From positions 1-43,991 of IMG/VR virus record IMGVR_UViG_3300021964_005327: a DNA stretch of 43,991 nucleotides; one strand, 5' to 3'. The notes beneath the pieces were generated by a model. That model had not been told where the DNA came from. It worked only from the letters and a program-made list of their open reading frames with translations, and searched no databases. Below, piece by piece: positions 16,301-22,620 of this stretch (positions are counted from its first letter, which is position 1; each line of letters opens with the position of its first letter). The position numbers and the translations under genes are program-made. The DNA comes from a virus.

Positions 16301-19170
16301 AAGCAGGATTTGATGAAGGTTATGATTATATCAGGATGCTTGTTAATACTGCAAAAGCTCAAGAAACTGCACTTGCAGGATTAGGTACAACAAAAGGTAA
16401 TACACCAGGCGATGTTGTAATAGCTGTTCAAGCAACACTAGATTCAAACGAAATATTCCGTCTAAACAACAATGCTAGAACACCCGAAGCAAATAGACCT
16501 GTAGGCTGGACTCAATCATCTCTTCAGGAAGCTCCAATCTTTGTGTGGCAAGGTAAAAAACACTTCGTTTATAATGCTAGAGGTGTAGATGCTACAGATA
16601 CAATCGTACCAATAGCAGAAGATAACGAATACATTATTGTTGATATTTCAGATATTGATACTATTAACCAAACAGATGCAACAGGCATTTACTCAACTCT
16701 TGTATTAGGTTCGGTTACAACTACATTACGTGCAGGTTTGAGAGCAGGAGCACCTGGTGATGTTACAGTTAATATCTCAACATGTCGTGCTACATCACAT
16801 GACTTCCTTGATGTTGGAACTGGAGGTTTTAACGATTCAAACTATCCAAACGTAATCTTTGGTGAACCTGCAGATAAAAACTCTGCTAATGAAGTCGATG
16901 AACGTGGTAAAGGGCGTGTGTTCTATGTAAGTACAGACCAAAACGGTATCTTTAGAGTTGGTAGATTCTTTAGCGTTGACCAAGGTACTGGTACAGTTAC
17001 ATTTGCTGCGAGTATTGCGCTGTCAGATGTTGACGGTCTAGGCTTTAAACGTGGTGTTGTTGTTACTGAGTTTTCAACTGATACAGCAATGACAGATAAC
17101 GCTGCTGATACAGTTCCAACAGAACTTGCTGTACGTGGGTACATTAACAGACGTTTAGGATATGATGTAAACGGTAATCCTGTTTCCAATAAACTAGGAC
17201 CAGGTGTGCTTGCTCCAAACGGTGCTGTTCCGATGACAGACGATTTGAATGCGGCAGGTAATCAAGTTACAAACTTAGGAACACCTACTTCAGACTCTGA
17301 TGCAGCAACTAAATCTTATGTAGATGACTTCTTAGGAAATCAAGATGAGATAAAAGATTTACGTTCAGTAACATATAATAGCGACCAGGTTGTTGAAGGA
17401 CAACTTCTAGTTAAAACAGAGTATAAAAAACTTATTGTAGATGCAGGATCAGTTACAGGCCCAGGAACATTTACAAGAGGACAAAGTATAAGTGGTTCAA
17501 TAACAGGTGCTACAGGTACTATTGTTGACGTAATAGAAAGACAGGGTGTAGAAGGTGATATTCTTGAAATTATCTTTACTCCAGTAACAGGAGAGTTTAG
17601 TGATGGTAAGCCGATAGGATCATCACCAGATCCAGACGTTATTATTGTAACTGGTATTTGTCAAGCATTATGTATAGACGGTCCAGTTGATGAATGGGCA
17701 AATGGTGTATTTGATGCTGACAGTGATATTACTATAGGTACTAATAGAGAATCAAGTGATGGATTTGTAAGCGATCGATATACAACACTCAACTTCCAAC
17801 TAAGCTCTGATAGTATTGTAAACAGTGATATTTCAGCTACAGCAGCTATTGCACAAAGTAAGTTGAATATGAATGCTGCATCAACTAGAAATAGCCCTAC
17901 TGGAATAAGTCAAAGTGATCTAGGCTTAGCAGCATTTGATAGTGATATATTTACTAATACAACTGGTTGGGTGACTATTGAAGACGGACAACTTTCTTTG
18001 AATAAGATACAGCGTATTCAAGACGGATATGTATTAGGTAACTGGAGCGGTGATAGTTCAGATAATGATATCGACGAACTACCATTCAGCACAGTTATCC
18101 AAGAAGGTGGCGGGCTTGCAGATGCAGACTTTGAACCAGCAAGTTTAGTTGCTGTTTCAGCTGATCCAGGAGAAGCATTAATAAAAACAGCTCCGGGAAT
18201 ATATGGTATAACAAACGTAACTAAAACTGGTGAAGTTAATAGTATTGTTAAAACTGATAATGCTGGTAGTATTCAAGTTAACTCGCTAATACTTGGAGGT
18301 GACCCAACTTACGAAATCTTAGGATTGGATACAACAACTATTGTGTTCAAAACACCTGCACAAGGTGAAATACTAAGAGCAGTAGGTACAACTGGTGCAG
18401 TTGCAACAGGCCCTGATGTTGAAATACCAGGATCAGTTAATATTGGATCAACTGGTGTTACTGAAAGTACACTTCAAAATACTTCAAACTTTAACGGTGA
18501 AGCAAGTTTAGCAGTTGATTGGATATACAGTAGTTTTATTGAAGCAGCAGGCGAAAAAGGTTCTGCTTCAACAGGTGTTGCAATAGGTGCAAATACTGGT
18601 AAAACTGTTGCAGGCGAAGTAGGTATTGTTACAGCAGATACAGCAACAAGCTCTAGCTTTGTACCGTTTACATTTAGTTCAACAGGTGTATTACCTGATG
18701 TTGATGATACTTATGATATCGGTAGTGCAACACTAAAATATAAAGATGTATACGCTACAAGATTCCGTGGTACTGCTACCGAATCATATTACGCTGACTT
18801 GGCAGAAAACTACACAGCTGATGCAGACTATGAGCCAGGTACTGTACTAGTATTTGGCGGTGATGCAGAAGTTACGGTATGTTCAAGCAAAGGCGATCAC
18901 AGAGTTGCTGGAGTTGTTACAACTAATCCAGCGCACTTAATGAATGCAGAACTTGAAGGCGAAAACGTTACTGGCATTGCACTACAAGGTCGTGTGCCTT
19001 GTAAGGTAATCGGCACTGTTGTAAAAGGAGATTTGCTTGTGTCAAGTGCTGTTCCAGGATATGCGATTGTTAATAATAATCCAGCAGTAGGAACAGTAAT
19101 AGGTAAAGCACTAGAATCTAAAGATACTGACGAACGTGGCATTATTGAAGTAGTAGTAGGAAAGCACTAA
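10366..19170 (+). CDS. Giant tail fibre/appendage protein (2934 aa)
   Basis: The largest gene in the window; ATG 10366 follows TTGGAG at 10354-10359. The N-terminal 40 residues (GVSGNDGTGDSIRESFRKVN, then ENFQEIY) match the starts of the fibres at 19303 and 24490 and are probably the attachment module. A TKSYVDD-type fibre segment occurs near residues 320-335 and again near 2310. Four divergent repeats carry C(E/S)RDxxxIv(e/d)A at Cys462, 905, 1252 and 1393, each followed by a Y/N-rich strand. A pectate-lyase-like beta-helix signature (VSIKGDEFRRVIIRPKDR) lies near 700 between the first two. The last 125 residues (YYADLAENYTADADYEPGTV...GRVPCKVIGTVVKGDLLVSS) are a conserved fibre C-terminal domain of marine phages. 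The length suits a long extended host-contact fibre. Confidence 0.85.
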   Translation: MARQDIDIGVSGNDGTGDSIRESFRKVNENFQEIYAVFGIGGQISFTDLSDTPDTYEGNENKVPLVKSDGSGLNLLELASDNSLDGSPDTIGFDFSVDGKVILKQLVSRVANDPEPTLAGPLDAATQPIANVTVSQAAIDTFNSVHGTDLTISDLVINKSFADRNYQEKKVAGGGLRLGDEPTDTSEYVLSTDSISLGNLQVPGHGLSDAYIGAPFFFNSTGTDPFGVTSGGTYYLGIPDGDELSLYESEEDALTGTGRILLAGGSGTFTITDGAYDDELEGFWLSNVAVPRKSLVRRQGDSMTGPLNLSDHPGELAGKGLPNGPDDLQAATKLYVDNAAASSTVNLYVSTAGSDSQEFTPDGKEGRNPAYAYRTVNAACQKAEEIILSAPPEPGPYQQTMTFANGEDNGTVLTSGITSTIVGRAAARALILENKEWVAKEVTGYIDATYPEFSESYDTAICERDVQLILEAVSLDILLGNNANYLSRYSGLQYYSNASGQVAIGVQKAYTIAGIEYAKTLVRDYVLTNTAPPTSYQSRVEQYIEPAIIPDSAADSAAEAKFDIVIDVINNGPLNAPSIVDGSTTYKINISNGNNGFIDQANPENTDIIPGKVIRGKNSGAIGRIIDYKHESGDRAVSVPETDETEVQLLIPREFEVGEELEYGNYVVSTQISVRIESGIYEEDLPIRVPANVSIKGDEFRRVIIRPKDRVSQSRWANTFFYRDAEFDGLVLGKSSIETLNYEPSIDPLRTAGTYTISNNDYTSSELGKDAEFEITVSASGAINDITITNEGQDWQAGEVITVTDAVLGGGGGAEYVFRVATVPNGIKYINPLTDEVDGYFGYHYLLKPDNVKNIGAGYTNVGNWDTAALVLDDNREFIQEQVVNYVETTYPALIGSPNYSRTKCSRDTGLIVDALVKDLRTGGNEFALEAQGEYYAGAVKAGTETETVAGIDHIYTIANKLILGEAPTTLYGPSGASPIRPGNSGENLEYDYDLFNGSAEPDEWVADNVYRVGNVVYYTFAGVDRYYQCKIENRSGNTFDSAEINAYWSEIDGIDTVIDNLIDTITFAFDSNYNPPLRNDEMDVFLMNDATILRNITGQGHGGFQMVLDPEGQILTKSPYCQTGTGFAKSLNKQVFHGGLFVDAFVGNSAVQVTERVDGDPFRLRVQSLGSQSDPQGLFVRRPQTPCAFYIDGRRFQVNAVTLYDPDFGTAELILDRSSNDSNGFQGLTSELATGVDLDSIGDFSFNEEKCERDSNYIVEGVALDTVLGTNYFAVYNGLAYHRGNIAEVVIDDQLAQTTGAYEAGRDRTLLITEVAADTDVVNRVTAAYNEVNDIITNGPTSADAVTFTDTGVTDKTYARTLLQANRDFIASEITDFITANYPSLTYDSAKCERDVKYIVDAVSFDIQYQTNLGSKLAARSYFDDGVAVKPTEQRAPTVAAYQELATIMQQVVQETYAGQTLTGNPATATEGLEAAGLVEVIYDVIDEDSLVNLPADITPDNTWTDVKYISAYEAILTTQATIVNKIIQSIDAPLPITLQTAGNRSILGNDFTQINDQGYGLVAVNGALSEMVSMFTYYCWTSYYAKNGSEIRSLTGSSCYGEYGLVAEGSDPNEIPDSVLLAQDMVESARVFDADVVLYLTDRVRLQAGDQIEQVTSLATGTIAVTTADLDDSTVEDGPQTPGSKIIYLTGVEGAFDTTGELQITGPITGDSTVTALGPNSVPTDVDSTGYGNNKENLFCYAYDFKVNPSNRSEFDVYHPSVPTLARYEAASSNLAGHTVGEYKDVGVGGNITPLSSTFADVGALDGLFDVQKTIAYGYTATISNGGEAYTVGDQWVVSGADLGGVSPDNDCTITVTEVDEGTGSGLGVISEVRLSGDIWQETSTPMYDGRVFKLNFSTSDAQFSTSGLLADVPWGTLIQYRRNQAHIISDLARPDVLSIRPSTAVVFDENPTQIYRSISFLNSDSIGVELPQGTLQAGFDEGYDYIRMLVNTAKAQETALAGLGTTKGNTPGDVVIAVQATLDSNEIFRLNNNARTPEANRPVGWTQSSLQEAPIFVWQGKKHFVYNARGVDATDTIVPIAEDNEYIIVDISDIDTINQTDATGIYSTLVLGSVTTTLRAGLRAGAPGDVTVNISTCRATSHDFLDVGTGGFNDSNYPNVIFGEPADKNSANEVDERGKGRVFYVSTDQNGIFRVGRFFSVDQGTGTVTFAASIALSDVDGLGFKRGVVVTEFSTDTAMTDNAADTVPTELAVRGYINRRLGYDVNGNPVSNKLGPGVLAPNGAVPMTDDLNAAGNQVTNLGTPTSDSDAATKSYVDDFLGNQDEIKDLRSVTYNSDQVVEGQLLVKTEYKKLIVDAGSVTGPGTFTRGQSISGSITGATGTIVDVIERQGVEGDILEIIFTPVTGEFSDGKPIGSSPDPDVIIVTGICQALCIDGPVDEWANGVFDADSDITIGTNRESSDGFVSDRYTTLNFQLSSDSIVNSDISATAAIAQSKLNMNAASTRNSPTGISQSDLGLAAFDSDIFTNTTGWVTIEDGQLSLNKIQRIQDGYVLGNWSGDSSDNDIDELPFSTVIQEGGGLADADFEPASLVAVSADPGEALIKTAPGIYGITNVTKTGEVNSIVKTDNAGSIQVNSLILGGDPTYEILGLDTTTIVFKTPAQGEILRAVGTTGAVATGPDVEIPGSVNIGSTGVTESTLQNTSNFNGEASLAVDWIYSSFIEAAGEKGSASTGVAIGANTGKTVAGEVGIVTADTATSSSFVPFTFSSTGVLPDVDDTYDIGSATLKYKDVYATRFRGTATESYYADLAENYTADADYEPGTVLVFGGDAEVTVCSSKGDHRVAGVVTTNPAHLMNAELEGENVTGIALQGRVPCKVIGTVVKGDLLVSSAVPGYAIVNNNPAVGTVIGKALESKDTDERGIIEVVVGKH

Positions 19171-19322
19171 TGGATAAACCTAAAGTAGATAAACTAGTTA
19201 AGACAAACCAGATGAAAGCTAGTAACGATACAAAAAATCCGCAGGAGCGTCAAGCGGTCCTGCAAAATAACATTCTTAGAATAAGAGTACAAGGGGCACC
19301 AAATGGCAAGACAAACAATTAA
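19170..19322 (+). CDS. 50-aa protein between fibre genes, unknown
   Basis: ATG 19170 overlaps the stop of the giant fibre gene (TAATG), with AGGAAAG about seven bases upstream. The 50 residues are charged and helical-looking (MDKPKVDKLVKTNQMKASND, NPQERQAVLQNNILRIRV). It ends at 19322, overlapping the next fibre gene by 20 bases. It has no membrane segment. Good start context and stop-start overlap argue for a real gene, perhaps a small assembly factor for the fibre; no family is recognised. Confidence 0.5.
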   Translation: MDKPKVDKLVKTNQMKASNDTKNPQERQAVLQNNILRIRVQGAPNGKTNN

Positions 19323-19932
19323 TATTGGTACAAGTGCAAACAAAGGAGATGGTGATCCGTTACGTACTGCATTTGATAAAATAAATGACAACTTTGCAGA
19401 ACTGTATGCAGGTAACAATGTTGATCCTGCAAATACAGCTACTAACTTAGTTCCGGATACAGATGGCACAAGAGATTTAGGAAGTGTAACCCAACGTTGG
19501 GCAGACGCACACATTAAGGATTTCATTTATTTAAATGGTGCTAGGATTGAAGTTGATGGTAATGGTGTTTTACTTGTAAATGGTAGTGGAGCAAGTCAAC
19601 GTGCAGATGTTGTAGGTGACATATTTGGACAAGATAGTTCAAAAACTTTCGATTCAAATACAAACACATTCTACGGTAACTTTATAGGAACAGTAGCAGC
19701 AGATGATAGTACAGTTATTGTGGACGGTGTTAACGGAGAACTATATGGTAACTTAAATGGTACTTTAGTAGGAAACGTTACAGGTAATGTTGTAGGAGAT
19801 CTTACAGGAGATGTTAACTATGCACCTGCAAATGCAGCACAATGGGATACACCTCGTCCAACAACACTTGCAGAAGCAATAGATAAGTTAGCAACGGCGG
19901 TATATGCACTAAACGGTAACACTCCGATATAA
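19303..19932 (+). CDS. Tail fibre protein, short (209 aa)
   Basis: The protein starts MARQTINIGTSANKGDGDPL with KINDNFAELY after it, the same N-terminal module as the giant fibre and the protein at 24490. RDLGSVTQRWADAHIKDFIYLNGARI follows, a fibre shaft motif that marks strand positions. Then come GDIFGQDSSKTFD, FIGTVAADDSTVIVDGVNGE and a GNLNGTLVGNVTGNVVGDLTGDV run of four-residue repeats. Residues after about 175 (WDTPRPTTLAEAIDKLATAV) form a C-terminal helix. ATG 19303 has AAGGGG at 19291-19296. It is probably a trimeric fibre or connector subunit; the repeat DDSTVIVDGVNG is shared with the 876-aa fibre and the minus-strand fibre. Confidence 0.75.
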   Translation: MARQTINIGTSANKGDGDPLRTAFDKINDNFAELYAGNNVDPANTATNLVPDTDGTRDLGSVTQRWADAHIKDFIYLNGARIEVDGNGVLLVNGSGASQRADVVGDIFGQDSSKTFDSNTNTFYGNFIGTVAADDSTVIVDGVNGELYGNLNGTLVGNVTGNVVGDLTGDVNYAPANAAQWDTPRPTTLAEAIDKLATAVYALNGNTPI

Positions 19933-19933
19933 C

Positions 19934-19941
19934 GATAAATA
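19934..19941 (+). promoter_or_regulatory. Late promoter motif GATAAATA
   Basis: GATAAATAC lies 23 bases before ATG 19965. AGGA at 19952-19955 is the likely ribosome site. No inverted repeat surrounds it. Confidence 0.65.
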
Positions 19942-19964
19942 CAGTAAGTAACAGGATTTAGAGA

Positions 19965-22595
19965 ATGGCAAATAGATTTCCACTGGTAATTGATACAACA
20001 GACGGTAATAAACTTAAAGAGTTACCGGCGGGAGACAATCTCGACCTAAGAGAAAACAGTATTGTAAGAGTACAAGATGTTAATGCACTTGGTACAATTA
20101 ATGCTGCTGATATCACAGTAAATGGTAACAGACTAGTTGCCCAAAACTTTATTGATCTAACAGACACACCGGCAGATTATGTTGACTCTGCAGACAAGTT
20201 TGTAAAAGTAAATGCTACTGGTGATGGACTAGAGTTTAGACCGTTTAGTGATATTGGTAACATTGAAGTTGAAGAAATAGAAGTTGGTACTAGAATAGTT
20301 CCGGCTGCACCAAACATAGTTGATATAGGTACAACAGGTCTTTATTTTAATAGAGTTGTAGCAAACGAGTTTATGGGAGATTTAATCTCCGGTACTGAAG
20401 AGAGAGTTTTTAATGCTGCTACAGGTAAGATTAGTTATGCTGCACTAGAAGGTGCTCCTACACAAGTTTCAGAATTTGAAAACGATGTTGGTTACTTACT
20501 TGCAGAAGATTTAGATAGCAGTTTATCAGGGCTTTTTGATGAAGGTGCTACATTTGATACTGACATAAGAGGATCGGTATTCGGCGATGACTCTTCTATG
20601 ATAGTAGATGGTGTTGCATCTGAAGTTGTAGGCGTTGTAAATAATACAACTATAACTACAGTTAACCTTACAGCAACAACAGCAACGTTAACCACAAGTA
20701 TATCAGATCAATATATAGGACCAATAGATAACGATGTTATTATAAATGCACAAAATAACTATGATATTGTTATAGGTGAAGAAAATACAGGCAACACTAT
20801 TATACACAATGCTGAAGCAGATGACTTTACATTTGAAAGCGGATTAGGTATTGCAGAACTAAATGCTGTCGCAGACTTATTATTAAAAGCAGGCAACAGA
20901 ATAAGGGTAGTAGACACTCCAGTACGCTTTGCTAGATTTACAGATGCAGAAGCAGCATTAGTAGTTGCACAAAACGGTGATGTTATTTACAACACTGATC
21001 AAAATAGATTGCAGATATATCAAAATGATGCATGGATAGATTTACACAAAGGCGAGTTTGACGGTAACGTAACAACAGCAACAGGTGAATCAAACTTTAA
21101 TGACGTTGTTATTGCAGGCGACTTAACTGTACAAGGTACAACTACAAGCGTTGAAACAACAAATACAACTATAAGCGACAATGTAATCGTACTTAATAAC
21201 GGTGAAACAGGCGCAGGTATTACTAACACAACTGCTGGTATTGAAATAGACAGAGGTTCTGCTGCAAACGTAACTTTCGTATATGATGACAGTATTGACA
21301 AGTGGACACTTGGAACAGAAAGATTAGTAGCAGCAACATTCGAAGGCGATTTGATAGGTAACGTAACCGGTGATGTTACAGGAGATGTTACAGGCGACTT
21401 AACAGGTGATGTTACAGGTAACGTAACTGCTAGTTCTGGAACAAGTACATTTACAGATGTTTCAGTTACAGGATCAATCACAGTTGATGGCGCACTTGAA
21501 GCAGCAGCATACAAAGGTACTTTTGTAGGTGACGATAGTACAATACTTGTTGACGGTGTTAACAACCAAATAACAGGTGACTTGTACGGCTCTATTAGAG
21601 GCTATAACTGGATGTACGGTGGTGATGCTATATTGTCTATTGTACACGGCGGAGCACCAGATGATGGTATTATTAGAGTTCTTGCTACAGGCGATGTGCG
21701 TATAACTTCATCAAATAGAAATGTTGACATTGAAGCAACAACTGGTGTTATTAACTTAAACAGCAACGTAAATGCAAAAACAATTACAGGTGACTTAATA
21801 GGATCAGTCTTTGGTGATGATAGTACTCCTATTATAGATGCTGTTAACGGAACACTAAGTGGTAACTTAACTGGCAACGTAACAGGAAACGTAACTGGTA
21901 ACATTGATAATACTACATTAGATATAGGTGTAGACGATGCTACTGCAATCACAATAGGCAACAGCGGAAGTACAACTACAGTAGAAGGTACTATCCAGTT
22001 TACAAATGCATTGATTGCAAACAACTTAAAAGCAGATGATAGTATTAGTATTACTACAAACGGACTTACATCAGGCGAAGCTATTAGTATTGGCCCAGGA
22101 GGCTCAAATACATTTATTAACTTAACTGCAACAAACATTAGATTCTTTGGGAACATAACAAATAATATTAATGCTACAGCAGGTATAACAGGTGATTTAA
22201 AAGGTAGTGTTGTTGCAGATGATAGCACAGTTATTATTGACGGTGTTAGCGGAACAGTATATAAAGCAAATATTGAAGGTGCAACAAACTGGGATACAGC
22301 ATACAGTTGGGGCGATCACAGTACAGTTGGTTACTTACAAGACGGTGGATCATTTACAGGTGATGTAAAAGGTAGTGTGTTTGCAGATGACTCAAGTGTA
22401 ATGGTTAACGCTGTTGACTTTACAATGACGAGTGACTTGCTTACTCTAACACCGCTGAATGCAGAACCTACAAATCCTGTAAATGGCATGATAGCAGTAG
22501 CAGATGGTACTGGTTGGGATCCGCATACTACAGGTGTAAACACAATGACAGTATACTTAGGCGGCGCTTGGAGACAAATAGCAAGTGCTGTATAA
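19965..22595 (+). CDS. Large repetitive tail fibre protein (876 aa)
   Basis: The protein begins MANRFPLVIDTTDGNKLKEL, a different N-terminus from the NDGTGD family. An LTDTPADYVDSADKFVKVN segment follows, resembling one in the giant fibre. At least four copies of GSVF(G/A)DDSxxxVDxVxxxxxG are spread along the chain. There are two four-residue repeat runs (GDVT/GNVT type) and a middle block (TVQGTTTSVETTNTTISDNV and following) typical of trimeric phage shafts. The C-terminus has GMIAVADGTGWDP and VYLGGAWRQIA, a small cap common at fibre ends. It probably forms an elongated triple-stranded beta shaft. It has its own late promoter and leads the protease gene by 25 bases. The repeats may allow recombination with related fibres. 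Confidence 0.8.
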   Translation: MANRFPLVIDTTDGNKLKELPAGDNLDLRENSIVRVQDVNALGTINAADITVNGNRLVAQNFIDLTDTPADYVDSADKFVKVNATGDGLEFRPFSDIGNIEVEEIEVGTRIVPAAPNIVDIGTTGLYFNRVVANEFMGDLISGTEERVFNAATGKISYAALEGAPTQVSEFENDVGYLLAEDLDSSLSGLFDEGATFDTDIRGSVFGDDSSMIVDGVASEVVGVVNNTTITTVNLTATTATLTTSISDQYIGPIDNDVIINAQNNYDIVIGEENTGNTIIHNAEADDFTFESGLGIAELNAVADLLLKAGNRIRVVDTPVRFARFTDAEAALVVAQNGDVIYNTDQNRLQIYQNDAWIDLHKGEFDGNVTTATGESNFNDVVIAGDLTVQGTTTSVETTNTTISDNVIVLNNGETGAGITNTTAGIEIDRGSAANVTFVYDDSIDKWTLGTERLVAATFEGDLIGNVTGDVTGDVTGDLTGDVTGNVTASSGTSTFTDVSVTGSITVDGALEAAAYKGTFVGDDSTILVDGVNNQITGDLYGSIRGYNWMYGGDAILSIVHGGAPDDGIIRVLATGDVRITSSNRNVDIEATTGVINLNSNVNAKTITGDLIGSVFGDDSTPIIDAVNGTLSGNLTGNVTGNVTGNIDNTTLDIGVDDATAITIGNSGSTTTVEGTIQFTNALIANNLKADDSISITTNGLTSGEAISIGPGGSNTFINLTATNIRFFGNITNNINATAGITGDLKGSVVADDSTVIIDGVSGTVYKANIEGATNWDTAYSWGDHSTVGYLQDGGSFTGDVKGSVFADDSSVMVNAVDFTMTSDLLTLTPLNAEPTNPVNGMIAVADGTGWDPHTTGVNTMTVYLGGAWRQIASAV
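21358..21429 (+). repeat. Six 12-base coding repeats (GDVT/GNVT units)
   Basis: Six consecutive 12-base units of the form GG(T/A/C)(G/A)A(T/C)(G/T)T(T/A)AC(A/C/T) encode GNVT GDVT GDVT GDLT GDVT GNVT inside the 876-aa fibre gene. Units differ mostly at third positions, so they are old or selected against identity. Confidence 0.8.
21861..21908 (+). repeat. Four 12-base coding repeats (GNLT/GNVT/GNID)
   Basis: A second run of the same 12-base unit in the same gene, encoding GNLT GNVT GNVT GNID. It is separated from the first run by about 430 bases. Confidence 0.75.
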
Positions 22596-22601
22596 TAAAT
22601 A
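22594..22601 (+). promoter_or_regulatory. Late promoter motif AATAAATA
   Basis: AATAAATA lies 19 bases before ATG 22621 of the subtilase gene, with TAGGAAA (22608-22614) between. The motif overlaps the stop codon region of the upstream fibre gene. Confidence 0.6.
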
Positions 22602-22620
22602 TATTAAATAGGAAAAACAA

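Noticed and set aside
21358-21908. CRISPR-like array
   Set aside because: The regular repeats are 12-base, in frame, coding for GDVT/GNVT units, without unique spacers; they are protein repeats in a fibre.
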